A stretch of DNA of 64,000 nt from Ga0077527 sp964486865 (lineage in GTDB: Bacteria > Pseudomonadota > Gammaproteobacteria > Burkholderiales > SG8-41), in the NCBI GenBank assembly GCA_964486865.1, contig CAZAOZ010000001.1, positions 123,262 through 187,261 of the forward strand, in the 5' to 3' direction. Position 1 is the first letter of the stretch, and every line of letters starts with the position of its first letter. The translations under genes were made by a program, and so were the position numbers. Of this stretch, positions 15,631 through 24,108 are shown one piece after another. Under the pieces are notes generated by a model. The model saw nothing but the letters and a program-made list of their open reading frames with translations. It made no database searches and was not told where the DNA came from.

Positions 15631-16887
15631 ATGTCTTTTGCTTCATTGAATCTGAATCCCGCCCTGGTACAGGCGCTTGCCGCCGCGGGCTACACTGAAC
15701 CCACGCCCGTGCAGGCGCAGGCGATACCGCTGGCTCTGGCCGGCGCCGACCTGATGGTGTCCGCGCCTACCGGTACCGGCAAAACCGCGGCCTTCGTGCT
15801 GCCCGCGCTGCAACGCCTGGCGCTGGCGCCCGCGAAACACGGCCGCGGCCCGCGCGTGCTGGTGCTGACGCCGACGCGCGAACTCGCCATGCAGGTGACC
15901 GAAGCCGTCGATAAATACTGCAAGTTCCTGCGCCACATGCGCACCGGCACCGTGCTGGGCGGCATGCCGTATCCGAAACAGCGCAAGCTGCTCGAGCAGT
16001 CGCTCGATGTGCTGGTGGCGACGCCGGGCCGCCTGATCGATTTCATCGACCAGGGCCGCGTTGATTTCTCGCGCCTCGAACTGCTGGTGCTCGACGAAGC
16101 CGACCGCATGCTCGACATGGGCTTCATCGAGCCGGTCAAGCGCATTGCTTCCAAGACGCCCGCGACGCGCCAGACCATGCTGTTCTCGGCGACGCTCGAC
16201 GGCAACATCTCGAAACTCGCGCGCGAATTGCTGCGCGATCCCAAGCTGATTGCCGTGGCGGCGCCCAAGGTCGAGCACGAAAACATCTCGCAGCGCCTGC
16301 ACTACGTCGATGACGGCAGCCACAAGCATCGTCTGCTCGACCACCTGCTGCGCCAGGAATGCCAGTCGCAGGCCATCGTCTTTACCGCGACCAAGCACGG
16401 CGCGGACCGCCTGGCCGACAAACTGTTCCACGGCGGCCATGAAGCTGCCGCGCTCCACGGCAACATGAACCAGTCGCAACGCAATCGCACGCTGGCGCGG
16501 CTGCGCAGCGGCGCGGTGCGCGTGCTGGTGGCCACCGACGTTGCCGCGCGCGGCATCGACGTGGCGAGCATTTCGCATGTCATCAATTACGATCTGCCGA
16601 AAGTGGCCGAGGATTACGTGCACCGCATCGGCCGCACCGGCCGTGCCGGCGCCACGGGCACCGCGATTTCCTTTGCCTCATCGGAAGACGCGCGCCAGTT
16701 GAAACAGATCGAACGCTACATCGGCCGCTCCATCGAGCGCCTGTCGGTGCCGGGTTTTGAAGCCAAGGTGCAGGTACGCACCGAAGCGCGCCGTCCGCCC
16801 GCGGGTGGTCGCCGCGGCGCGCCGCCGGCTCGCGGCGGTTTCCGCTCCGACAGCCGGCGCGGCGCCGGCGCCGGGCGTACTCGCTAA
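15631..16887 (+). CDS. DEAD-box ATP-dependent RNA helicase (RhlE-like)
   Basis: A 418-residue DEAD-box helicase. The Q motif (YTEPTPVQAQAIP), motif I (SAPTGTGKTAAF), Ia (PTRELAMQV), Ib (TPGRL), II (DEADRML), III (SATLDG), V (ATDVAARGIDV) and VI (HRIGRTGRAG) are all present. The tail of about 40 residues is Arg/Gly-rich (PPAGGRRGAPPARGG), as in RhlE-type proteins that act in ribosome assembly and RNA turnover. The ATG at 15631 is followed by the usual FASLNLNPALVQAL start. Confidence 0.93.
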   Translation: MSFASLNLNPALVQALAAAGYTEPTPVQAQAIPLALAGADLMVSAPTGTGKTAAFVLPALQRLALAPAKHGRGPRVLVLTPTRELAMQVTEAVDKYCKFLRHMRTGTVLGGMPYPKQRKLLEQSLDVLVATPGRLIDFIDQGRVDFSRLELLVLDEADRMLDMGFIEPVKRIASKTPATRQTMLFSATLDGNISKLARELLRDPKLIAVAAPKVEHENISQRLHYVDDGSHKHRLLDHLLRQECQSQAIVFTATKHGADRLADKLFHGGHEAAALHGNMNQSQRNRTLARLRSGAVRVLVATDVAARGIDVASISHVINYDLPKVAEDYVHRIGRTGRAGATGTAISFASSEDARQLKQIERYIGRSIERLSVPGFEAKVQVRTEARRPPAGGRRGAPPARGGFRSDSRRGAGAGRTR

Positions 16888-16921
16888 GCGCCACTGCGCT
16901 GCATTCGCTGCGTTTTGCGAA

Positions 16922-16956
16922 AATCCCCCGCTGCCGCAAGGTGCCGGGGGATTTTT
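16922..16956 (+). terminator. Intrinsic terminator after the RNA helicase gene
   Basis: AATCCCCC and GGGGGATT arms flank a GC-rich loop and are followed by a run of six T residues. It lies 35 bases after the helicase stop. Confidence 0.8.
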
Positions 16957-17036
16957 TATGCCCCACAGGATGGTATTCGCATTGATTTTCGCGGGTGCTG
17001 CCATTACAGTAAGCCGCTTTCATTCCGGCAATAACA

Positions 17037-17498
17037 ATGAAATTCAGCGGGGAGATTGCGGTCGGCGCGCAGCGCGAGGCGGTGTTTGCGAAGCTGCAGG
17101 ACATCCATTTTTTCGCGTCGTGCATCGACGGCGTGCAGGAGCTGACGCCGCTCGACGATCACCGATTCAATGCGGTGCTCGAAACCAAAGTGGCCTACAT
17201 GACCTTCAAATTCAAGGTCACCGTCGAAATGACCGAAGTGACGCCGCCGCACACCATTGCCGCGAAAATAGAAGGCACGCCGCTGGGCCTGGTCGGGCGG
17301 CTGGCGGCGACGTCATCGACACGGCTCACCGCCGCCGGGGATCAGACGCTGATCCAGTACGAGATTGACGCGGCACTGACCGGCAAGCTCGGCAGCATCG
17401 GCCAGCCGGTGCTCAAGGCCAAGGCGAAGGACATGGAAAAACAGTTTGCGAAAAACCTGCAGGCGGCTTTTGCGCCCGCGGTCACGGGGGCGGCATGA
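17037..17498 (+). CDS. CoxG-like SRPBCC (carbon monoxide dehydrogenase subunit G family) protein
   Basis: A 153-residue protein of the CoxG/SRPBCC family. It starts MKFSGEIAVGAQREAVFAKLQD and has the family pattern FKFKVTVEMTEVTPPHTIAAKIEG with small-residue-rich strands. CoxG proteins accompany molybdenum hydroxylases and are thought to help membrane recruitment or maturation; they are not catalytic. It overlaps the next gene by four bases and opens the molybdenum-hydroxylase operon. Confidence 0.88.
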   Translation: MKFSGEIAVGAQREAVFAKLQDIHFFASCIDGVQELTPLDDHRFNAVLETKVAYMTFKFKVTVEMTEVTPPHTIAAKIEGTPLGLVGRLAATSSTRLTAAGDQTLIQYEIDAALTGKLGSIGQPVLKAKAKDMEKQFAKNLQAAFAPAVTGAA

Positions 17499-18358
17499 CG
17501 CCGTTTGAACTGCAGGAGCCGTTGTCGCTGTCCGAAGCGGTAGGCATGCTCGACGCCGATGATCCGTCGGTGCGCCCGTTCGGCGGCTGCACGGCGCTGA
17601 TGCTGATGATGAAGGCGGGGGTGTTCCAGCCGACGCGGTTGATCAGCCTGCGCGGCGTCGAGGCGCGGCATTCGTCGCTGGAATACGCCGCGGACGGCGG
17701 GCTGCGCCTGGGCGCGCTGGCGACGCTGACGGCGCTGGGCCATGCGGACATCGTGCGCAAAGTAGCACCCGTGATCACGGCGACCATTGCCACGCTGTCC
17801 AACGTGCGGGTGCGCAACGTCGCGACACTCGGCGGCCATCTCGCGCACGGCGATCCGCACATGGACTTGCCGCCGGTGCTGATCGCGCTCGACGCGCAGG
17901 TGACCGCGGTGGGGCCGGCGGGGTCGCGCACCATTGCCGTGGCCGATCTCTACACCGGGTATTACGAAACGGCGCTGGCGCGCAATGAACTGATCAGCGA
18001 GGTGCAGGTTCCTGCGCAGGCCGGGCGACGTTCCGCTTACATCAAATGCACCACGCGCACCGCCGACGACTGGCCGACGCTGGGCATCGCGGTGTCTCTC
18101 GCTGTCGAAGGCGATACCGTGCAGAGCGCGCGCGTGGTGGTCAGCGCCGCGACCGAAAAGCCGGTGCGGCTGGCGGGTGCGGAGGCGGTGTTGCGCGGTG
18201 CGACGGTCAATGACGCGCTGCTGGCTCGGGTCGGCGAAGCGGCCGCGGCGGAAGCCGGGCTGGTCGGCGACGCCCGCGGTTCCGCGGCCTACAAGACGGA
18301 ATTGCTGCGGGTCTATGCGGGACGCGCGGTGCGCAAGGCGCTGGGGAGGCCATCATGA
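17495..18358 (+). CDS. Molybdenum hydroxylase FAD-binding (medium) subunit
   Basis: A 287-residue CoxM/xanthine-dehydrogenase FAD subunit. FAD-contacting motifs are RPFGGCTALMLMMKAG and the second loop TLSNVRVRNVATLGGHLAHGD, with the C-terminal CO-dehydrogenase flavoprotein domain after about residue 180. It passes electrons from the Fe-S subunit to an acceptor. Overlaps of four bases at both ends (with the coxG-like gene and with the large subunit) show tight translational coupling. Confidence 0.93.
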   Translation: MTPFELQEPLSLSEAVGMLDADDPSVRPFGGCTALMLMMKAGVFQPTRLISLRGVEARHSSLEYAADGGLRLGALATLTALGHADIVRKVAPVITATIATLSNVRVRNVATLGGHLAHGDPHMDLPPVLIALDAQVTAVGPAGSRTIAVADLYTGYYETALARNELISEVQVPAQAGRRSAYIKCTTRTADDWPTLGIAVSLAVEGDTVQSARVVVSAATEKPVRLAGAEAVLRGATVNDALLARVGEAAAAEAGLVGDARGSAAYKTELLRVYAGRAVRKALGRPS

Positions 18359-20649
18359 CCGCCATGTTGCGCAAAGACGAATCCGGTGCGGCGATGGGCG
18401 TTTCGATTCCGCGCGTCGAGGGCTTGGCCAAGGTCACCGGCCGCGCCGAATACGTACACAACCTGCGGCTGCCGGGGATGCTCTACGGCAGGATCTGCCG
18501 CAGCACGGTGGCGCATGCGCGCATCCGCGGCATTGACGTGGCTGCCGCGCGGGCGCTGCCCGGTGTGCATGCGGTGTACACCGCGGAGGACATCCGCAGG
18601 CTGATCCCGGAGCCCTATTACGGCCCGGCGTTCCATGACCAGCCGATACTCGCGATCGGCAAGGTGCATCATGTCGGCGAGCCGGTGGCGCTGGTGCTGG
18701 CGACCGACCCGCATGTGGCGGAAGCCGCGGTGCAACTGATCATTGCGGATTACGAAGAACTGCCCGCGGTATTCGACGAAGTCGAGGCGATGACCTCAAA
18801 GGCCGTGGTGCATGAGGTGTTGAAGCCCGCCGGCACGTTTCCCGACCTGAAACACCTGAAGGGCAAGCGCGACACCAATATCGCGCTCGATTTTCATCTG
18901 CGCCGCGGCGATGCGCAAAAAGCCTTCGCCGAAGCCGATCACGTCTTCGAGCATACGTTTCGCACCCAGCAGGTGCTGCACCTGCCGCTGGAACCTTTTG
19001 TGACGGTGGTCGATCCCACGCCCAATCAACTGGTGATACACACCGCATCGCAGAGCCCGTCGTTCGTGCGCATCGAAATCGCGCGACTGCTCGGCTGGCC
19101 GGAAAACAAGGTGCGGGTCAAGGTGCCGTACCTGGGCGGCGGCTTCGGCGCCAAGCTCTATATCAAGCTGGAAGCGCTGACCGCGGCGGCGGCGCTGCTC
19201 GCCGGGCGGCCGGTGAAAATCGCGCTGACCATGGAAGAGCAGTTCTACACGCTGACCAAGCACGCGACGACCTTGCGCATCAAAAGCGGTGTCACCAGGG
19301 ATGGAAAAATCACCGCGCGCGAGTGCGAGGTGTGGTGGAACGGCGGCGCTTATGCCGACATCGGGCCGCGCATCACGCAGAAATCGGGCTTCACCGCGCC
19401 GGGGCCGTACGACATCGACCATGTCAGCATCGATTCCTATTCGCTGTACACCAACCTGCCGCCGGCCGGCGCGCTGCGCGGTTTCGGCATTCCGCAACTG
19501 GTGTGGGCTTACGAAAGCCATACCGACATGATCGCCAAGGCGCTCAACATGGATCCGCTGGCGATCCGCCGCAAGAACATTTTGCGCGAAGGCCGCCCGC
19601 AGGCGACCGGCACGCTGATGCGCGACGCCGGCATCGAGCCCGTGCTGGAGCGCCTGGCGCAGCGCATGGACTGGGAAAAAACTTTCGATAAAGGCAGCGG
19701 CACCATCCGCCGCGGCCGCGGCATTGCCATCGGTTTCAAGGCGAGCATTTCGCCGACGACTTCGATGGCCATAGTCAACATCAGCGCCGACGGCAGCTGC
19801 ATCGTTTATTGCAGCACCGTCGATATGGGGCAGGGCTCGGACACCGCCATGGCGCAATTCGCCGCCGAAGCGCTGGGCATTCCGGTGGCGTCGGTGACGG
19901 TGGTGCATCCCGACACCGATGTCACGCCGTACGACATGGCGACGCTGGGTTCGCGCTCGACGTACCACATGGGCCACGCGATCAAGAATGCCGCCGGGGA
20001 CGCGCGCGACAAGCTGATGCGACTCGCGCAGGAGGTCGGGCTGTCGGTGGAAACCACGCCGATCCCGGACATATTCCGCAAAAAATATGGCATGCAGGCC
20101 GGCAACATCGTCGGCATCGGCAGTTTCATTCCGCCGTACACGCCGCCGGAGCCGGGCACGGGCCTGACCACCGATGCCACGCCATTCTGGATGATCGGCG
20201 CCACCGGCGCCGAAGTGGAAGTCGATACCGAGACCGGCGAATTCAGGGTGACGCGGCTGGTCAACCTGGTGGATGTCGGCTGCCCGGTGAATCCGGCCAT
20301 CGTCGAAACCCAGATTTCCGGCGCGACCATCATGCAGCTGGGTTTCACGCTGTTCGAGCGCATGGATTTCGACGCCGGGCAGGTGACCAACGCGTCGCTC
20401 GCCGATTACAAAATACCGGGCATCCGCGACGTGCCGCCGGTGATGGAAAACGAAGCCGTGGCCATGGTGCAGCAGTCCGGCCCGTTCGGCGCCAAGGGGG
20501 TGGGCGAGAGCGGCACCTTCGGCGTGTCGCCGGCGATTGCCAGCGCCATCGACGACGCGGTCGGCGTGCGGTTGACCAGCCTGCCGCTGACGGCGGAAGC
20601 GGTTTATCGCGGGCTGCGCGCGCAAGCGGGCAAGCCTTTGGAGAGCTGA
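18355..20649 (+). CDS. Molybdenum hydroxylase large (molybdopterin-binding) subunit
   Basis: A 764-residue xanthine-dehydrogenase-family catalytic subunit. Motifs include VEGLAKVTGRAEYVHN, the cofactor loop GGGFGAKLY, PAGALRGFGIPQ, a Gln-containing DMGQGSDTAMAQFAAE, and GVGESGTFG with the catalytic base glutamate. The AYxCSFR loop of true (form I) CO dehydrogenase is absent and GALRGFG takes its place. The enzyme more likely hydroxylates an aromatic or N-heteroaromatic compound, or reduces a hydroxybenzoyl-CoA-like substrate. The Fe-S subunit gene follows after a 255-base repeat-containing spacer. Confidence 0.93.
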   Translation: MTAMLRKDESGAAMGVSIPRVEGLAKVTGRAEYVHNLRLPGMLYGRICRSTVAHARIRGIDVAAARALPGVHAVYTAEDIRRLIPEPYYGPAFHDQPILAIGKVHHVGEPVALVLATDPHVAEAAVQLIIADYEELPAVFDEVEAMTSKAVVHEVLKPAGTFPDLKHLKGKRDTNIALDFHLRRGDAQKAFAEADHVFEHTFRTQQVLHLPLEPFVTVVDPTPNQLVIHTASQSPSFVRIEIARLLGWPENKVRVKVPYLGGGFGAKLYIKLEALTAAAALLAGRPVKIALTMEEQFYTLTKHATTLRIKSGVTRDGKITARECEVWWNGGAYADIGPRITQKSGFTAPGPYDIDHVSIDSYSLYTNLPPAGALRGFGIPQLVWAYESHTDMIAKALNMDPLAIRRKNILREGRPQATGTLMRDAGIEPVLERLAQRMDWEKTFDKGSGTIRRGRGIAIGFKASISPTTSMAIVNISADGSCIVYCSTVDMGQGSDTAMAQFAAEALGIPVASVTVVHPDTDVTPYDMATLGSRSTYHMGHAIKNAAGDARDKLMRLAQEVGLSVETTPIPDIFRKKYGMQAGNIVGIGSFIPPYTPPEPGTGLTTDATPFWMIGATGAEVEVDTETGEFRVTRLVNLVDVGCPVNPAIVETQISGATIMQLGFTLFERMDFDAGQVTNASLADYKIPGIRDVPPVMENEAVAMVQQSGPFGAKGVGESGTFGVSPAIASAIDDAVGVRLTSLPLTAEAVYRGLRAQAGKPLES

Positions 20650-20904
20650 CTTCAACAACATTAGCCACAGAGGACACAGAGTTCACAGAGAAAAACCTGA
20701 AATGATTTAACGGGATGGACAGGATTGTCAGGATAAAACCAGTGAATCGATGCGCTTGATTTTCCTGCCGGCCAACTGGACGGTTGAGTCTCGATTCTGC
20801 TACGCATCCTGTTTTTTGATCCTGTTTATCCTGTACATCCTGTCAATTGATTTTGCAGTTCTCTGTGTTCTCTGTGACCTCTGTGGCAGATTTTAGGGTT
20901 TTAA
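20650..20904. repeat. Nested inverted-repeat element inside the molybdenum hydroxylase operon
   Basis: The outer arms are AGCCACAGAGGACACAGAG near 20663 and the matching TCTCTGTGACCTCTGTGGC near 20867. Inner arms contain GGATGGACAGGATTGTCAGG (near 20713) and ATCCTGTTTATCCTGTACAT (near 20819), also roughly complementary. Both arm types are built from 7-10 base subrepeats. The element fills almost the whole spacer between the large and Fe-S subunit genes, which are usually adjacent, so it looks inserted. It could fold into a long RNA hairpin and modulate downstream expression. Confidence 0.85.
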
Positions 20905-21378
20905 ATGTCTACGCATCGCACCATTGAATTCAAACTGAACGGTCGCCCGGTGACGGCGCAGATCGGCACGCACCAGAACCTGGTCGAACTGCTGCAGAGT
21001 CAGGCCTTGTTCGGCGCGCGCGAGAGCTGCGGGCAGGGGCTGTGCGGCTGCTGCACGGTGATCGTCAACGGCACGGCGGTGTCGGGTTGCCTGACGCTGG
21101 CCGCGCTGGTCGATGGCGCCGATGTGCGCACTATCGAAGACATCGGCCCCGACGGCAAACTCGATGACGTGCAGCAGGCTTTTATCGACACCGGCGCCTT
21201 CCAGTGCGGTTTCTGCACGCCGGGTTTTATCCTGATGACGCGACAGCTGCTGGCCGCGCATCCCGATCCGACCGAGGACGAGATCCGCCACTATCTGTCG
21301 GGCAATCTGTGCCGCTGTGCGGCATACTCCGAAATCATCAAAGCCGTGCAGCTCGCGGCTGCCAAACGCAAAGGCTGA
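20905..21378 (+). CDS. Molybdenum hydroxylase 2Fe-2S (small) subunit
   Basis: A 157-residue CoxS-type subunit with two [2Fe-2S] clusters. The plant-ferredoxin-type motif is ESCGQGLCGCCTVIVNG. The second, helical domain has FQCGFCTPGFILM and GNLCRCAAY. It relays electrons from the molybdenum centre to FAD. It completes the large/medium/small set of this operon; the UbiD-like gene starts three bases after its stop. Confidence 0.96.
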   Translation: MSTHRTIEFKLNGRPVTAQIGTHQNLVELLQSQALFGARESCGQGLCGCCTVIVNGTAVSGCLTLAALVDGADVRTIEDIGPDGKLDDVQQAFIDTGAFQCGFCTPGFILMTRQLLAAHPDPTEDEIRHYLSGNLCRCAAYSEIIKAVQLAAAKRKG

Positions 21379-21380
21379 TC

Positions 21381-22835
21381 ATGAAACGTCCCGCCGGCAA
21401 TCCCCTCGATCTGCGCGCCTGGCTGGACACCGCGAGGAAACTCGGCGAACTGAAGGATGTGCCGGGCACGGAGGCCAAACTCGAGCTTGGCGCGATCAGC
21501 GAACTCAACGTCAAGATAGCCGGCGCACCGGCGCTGCTGTTTGACGAAATTAAAGGCTATCCCAAGGGTTTTCGCGTGCTGACCTGCAGCACGGCGAGCC
21601 CGGCGCGGCTGTCGTCGATCCTGCGCCTGCCGGTGGAGCGCAGTCACCATGCGCTGGTGCAAAAACTGCGCGGCCGGCCCAAGGGCTGGCAGTCCGAGGC
21701 GCCCAAATACAATCCCGTGGTCGTTGAAACCGGGCCGGTGCTGCAGAACATCCAGTCCGGCAAGGATGTCGATATCAACATATTCCCGTCGCCGTTGTGG
21801 CATGAACTGGACGGCGGGCCGTACATCGGCACCGGCTGCTGCGTGGTGACCAAAGACTTTGATTCGGACTGGGTCAACGTCGGCACCTACCGCGTGCAGG
21901 CGCATGACAAAAACCATGTCGGCCTCGACATGATTCCGGGCAAGCACGGCGCCATCCAGTACGACAAGTACATGAAAGCGGGCAAGCCGTTTCCGGTGGC
22001 CATCGTCATCGGCTGCGATCCGCTGGGCTATCTGATTTCCGGCATCGAAGTGCCGTTCGGCATGTGCGAGTACAACTACATCGGCGCCATCCTCGGCGAA
22101 CCGGTGGCGGTGGTGCAGGGCGAACTGACCGGCTTGCCGATTCCCGCGGCGGCGGAAATCGTGCTCGAAGGCTGGTGTCATCCCGGCGATGTGAAGACCG
22201 AAGGCCCGTTCGGCGAATTCCACGGTTATTACCCCGGCAAGGCAGGCACCGCGCCGGTGGTGACCATCGAGCGCGTCTATTACCGCAACGATCCGGTCAT
22301 TGTCGGCAGCCCGCCGGCCAAGCCGCCCAATGATTATTCGTATTCCAAGGCGGTGATGCGCTCGGCGCTGCTGTTCGACGCGCTGCTCGCCGCCGGCGTG
22401 CCGGATGTAGCCAGCGTGTGGGCGCATGAAATCGGCGGCGCGCGCATGTTCAACGTGGTGGCGATCAAACAGCGTTACGCCGGTCATGCGCGCCAGGCCG
22501 GACATATCTTGAGCCAGTGCGGCGTCGGCGCCTACATGTCACGCTACACGGTGGTGGTTGACGAGGACATCGATCCGTCGAATCTGCAGGAAGTGATGTG
22601 GGCGGTGGCGACGCGCACCGATCCCGACATCGACATCGACATCATCCAGCGCGGCATGGGCTCGAAGAATGATCCGATGTTCGTGGCCTATCGCTACAAC
22701 GCGCCGTACAGTTCCAAAGCCGTCATCGACGCCTGCCGGCCGTACGATCACCTGCACGATTTTCCGCCGGTGGCCGAGGCGAGCAAGGAACTGCAGGACA
22801 AAGTCAAAGCCAAGTGGACAGATTTGTTTAAGTAA
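21381..22835 (+). CDS. UbiD family prenylated-FMN-dependent decarboxylase
   Basis: A 484-residue UbiD-family protein starting at the ATG just after the Fe-S subunit stop. The family segments are GTGCCVVTKDFDSDWVNVGTYR, PVAIVIGCDPLGYL, EGPFGEFHGYYPG (with the catalytic acidic residue) and PPAKPPNDYSYSKAVMRSALL. UbiD enzymes (de)carboxylate unsaturated or aromatic acids using prFMN made by UbiX, which is not encoded here. Its place behind a molybdenum hydroxylase and before a Bug receptor suggests a pathway in which an aromatic or heteroaromatic acid is imported, hydroxylated and decarboxylated. That order is inference. Confidence 0.92.
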   Translation: MKRPAGNPLDLRAWLDTARKLGELKDVPGTEAKLELGAISELNVKIAGAPALLFDEIKGYPKGFRVLTCSTASPARLSSILRLPVERSHHALVQKLRGRPKGWQSEAPKYNPVVVETGPVLQNIQSGKDVDINIFPSPLWHELDGGPYIGTGCCVVTKDFDSDWVNVGTYRVQAHDKNHVGLDMIPGKHGAIQYDKYMKAGKPFPVAIVIGCDPLGYLISGIEVPFGMCEYNYIGAILGEPVAVVQGELTGLPIPAAAEIVLEGWCHPGDVKTEGPFGEFHGYYPGKAGTAPVVTIERVYYRNDPVIVGSPPAKPPNDYSYSKAVMRSALLFDALLAAGVPDVASVWAHEIGGARMFNVVAIKQRYAGHARQAGHILSQCGVGAYMSRYTVVVDEDIDPSNLQEVMWAVATRTDPDIDIDIIQRGMGSKNDPMFVAYRYNAPYSSKAVIDACRPYDHLHDFPPVAEASKELQDKVKAKWTDLFK

Positions 22836-22859
22836 CTAATTGAATATAAAGGATAATTT

Positions 22860-23831
22860 ATGATGCACCCCCTTATCGCCATACTGCTCGCGGCACTATT
22901 TGCCAGCACCGCGCAGGCCGCTGACAACAAATATCCGATCAAACCCATCCGCGTGCTGGTGCCGTTTGCGCCGGGCGGCGTGGTCGATACCTCGACGCGC
23001 ATCCTGACCAACAAGATTACGGAAACGCTGGGCTGGCAGTTCGTGGTCGATAACCGGCCGGGCGCCAACGGTTTTATTGCGGTCGGCACCACCGCGCGCG
23101 CAACAGCGGACGGCTACACGCTGCTGTCGGCGCATACTGGCGAGTTCTCGGTGAATCCGTTGCTGTTCAAGAATGTGCCGTACGACTTCGACCGCGATTT
23201 CACGCCCATCATCATGATCAGCGACGCGCCGATGCTGGTGGTGGTGAATGTGCAGTCGCCGTTCAACAACCTGAAAGACCTGATCGCCGGCGCCAAGGCC
23301 AAGCCGGGACAACTGACCTTCGGCTCGCCGGGCAGCGGCTCGGTCAATCACATGGCGACCGAGTGGCTGATCAATGCCGCCGGCGCCAGGGCGCTGCATG
23401 TGCCGTACAAGGGCGGCGCGCCGGCGGTGACGGCGGTGGCGTCGAACGAAGTGGTGTTCACCGTCGCGGGCCTGCCCGGCGTGCTGCCGCATCTGATGGC
23501 AAAGCGCGTCAAGGTGCTGGGCGTGACCACGGCGAAGCGCTCGCCGCAGGTGCCAGACTACATGTCGGCACAGGAAGCCGGCATCCCCGGCGTCGATGCG
23601 TCGATCTGGGTCGGCCTGTTCGCGCCCAAGGGCACGCCGAAGGACATCATTGCGAAGCTCTATCAGGTCTCTGCCGACGTGCTGAAACAGCCGGCGGTGA
23701 AGGAGCGTTACGCCACGGTGGGCGGCGCGGAAACGACGAACCTGGGCACGGTGGAATTCACCAGGCGCGTGCGCAGCGAGCTGGAGCGGTACCGGAAAGT
23801 GGTGGCGCAGGTGGGCATCCAGCCGCAGTAA
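22860..23831 (+). CDS. Bug family (TctC) substrate-binding protein
   Basis: A 323-residue Bug receptor with signal peptide (MMHPLIAILLAALFASTAQAAD). The motifs are YPIKPIRVLVPFAPGGVVDTS, VVDNRPGANG, GSGSVNHMATEW and HVPYKGGAPAVTAVASNEV. It ends the hydroxylase-UbiD operon, 24 bases after ubiD, and probably supplies the pathway's acid substrate. Its last 11 codons and stop (23796-23831) are repeated exactly at 27620-27655, beyond the restriction-modification island. Confidence 0.93.
   Translation: MMHPLIAILLAALFASTAQAADNKYPIKPIRVLVPFAPGGVVDTSTRILTNKITETLGWQFVVDNRPGANGFIAVGTTARATADGYTLLSAHTGEFSVNPLLFKNVPYDFDRDFTPIIMISDAPMLVVVNVQSPFNNLKDLIAGAKAKPGQLTFGSPGSGSVNHMATEWLINAAGARALHVPYKGGAPAVTAVASNEVVFTVAGLPGVLPHLMAKRVKVLGVTTAKRSPQVPDYMSAQEAGIPGVDASIWVGLFAPKGTPKDIIAKLYQVSADVLKQPAVKERYATVGGAETTNLGTVEFTRRVRSELERYRKVVAQVGIQPQ
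23796..23831 (+). repeat. 36-bp direct repeat, left copy (3' end of a Bug gene)
   Basis: The 36 bases from AAAGTGGTGG to CAGCCGCAGTAA encode the last 11 residues (KVVAQVGIQPQ) and the stop codon of the Bug gene. They are identical to 27620-27655. Identity breaks off on both sides. The two copies enclose the restriction-modification/zeta operon, as att sites of an integrated element would. Confidence 0.85.
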
Positions 23832-23852
23832 ATGCGGCGTACTGCAGCATGC

Positions 23853-23885
23853 AAAAAAACGGCCGGGTAATTCCCGGCCGTTTTG
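23853..23885. terminator. Bidirectional intrinsic terminator
   Basis: The ACGGCCGGG and CCCGGCCGT arms have a 5-base loop, an A-tract on the left and TTTT on the right. It serves the Bug gene (+) and the converging restriction/zeta operon (-). The stem matches the terminator at 2837-2865. Confidence 0.85.
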
Positions 23886-23930
23886 CTTGCTTGTGGTGCC
23901 ACACACTCCGCGTTACTGGCGCTGGTGGAA

Positions 23931-24098
23931 TTATTTCTCCGGAGCAGGGCGACGACGGCCCAGAACTGCGTTCTGCGCCTCACTGGCGCGCTGCATGACC
24001 TTCGTATAGACCTTCTTCTTTTCTTCAGAAGAAGCCTCACGAATGAACTCCGAAAACCGGCTGGATTCGGCGGGGCGGGATTTTAGAAATTTCAACAT
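23931..24098 (-). CDS. Small 55-residue protein, third gene of the restriction/zeta operon
   Basis: The ATG at 24098 lies ten bases after the zeta-like gene stop on the same strand; the stop is TAA at 23931. The product is highly charged (MLKFLKSRPAESSRFSEF, then EASSEEKKKVYTKVMQRA, ending RRRPAPEK) and is probably mostly helical. It has no transmembrane segment or signal peptide. No clear Shine-Dalgarno is seen, so translation may be coupled to the upstream gene. I do not recognise a named family. Position, size and charge are compatible with an antitoxin or accessory protein for the kinase, but nothing proves that. Confidence 0.65.
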   Translation of the reverse strand: MLKFLKSRPAESSRFSEFIREASSEEKKKVYTKVMQRASEAQNAVLGRRRPAPEK

Positions 24099-24108
24099 AA
24101 TCAAAAGT

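Noticed and set aside
16980..17036. Separate promoter or riboswitch before the coxG-like gene
   Set aside because: No convincing hexamers or conserved structure could be identified.
17495..21378. Carbon monoxide dehydrogenase (coxMLS)
   Set aside because: The large subunit has GALRGFG where CO dehydrogenase has the AYxCSFR-type active-site loop, so CO oxidation is not supported although the CoxG-like gene is present.
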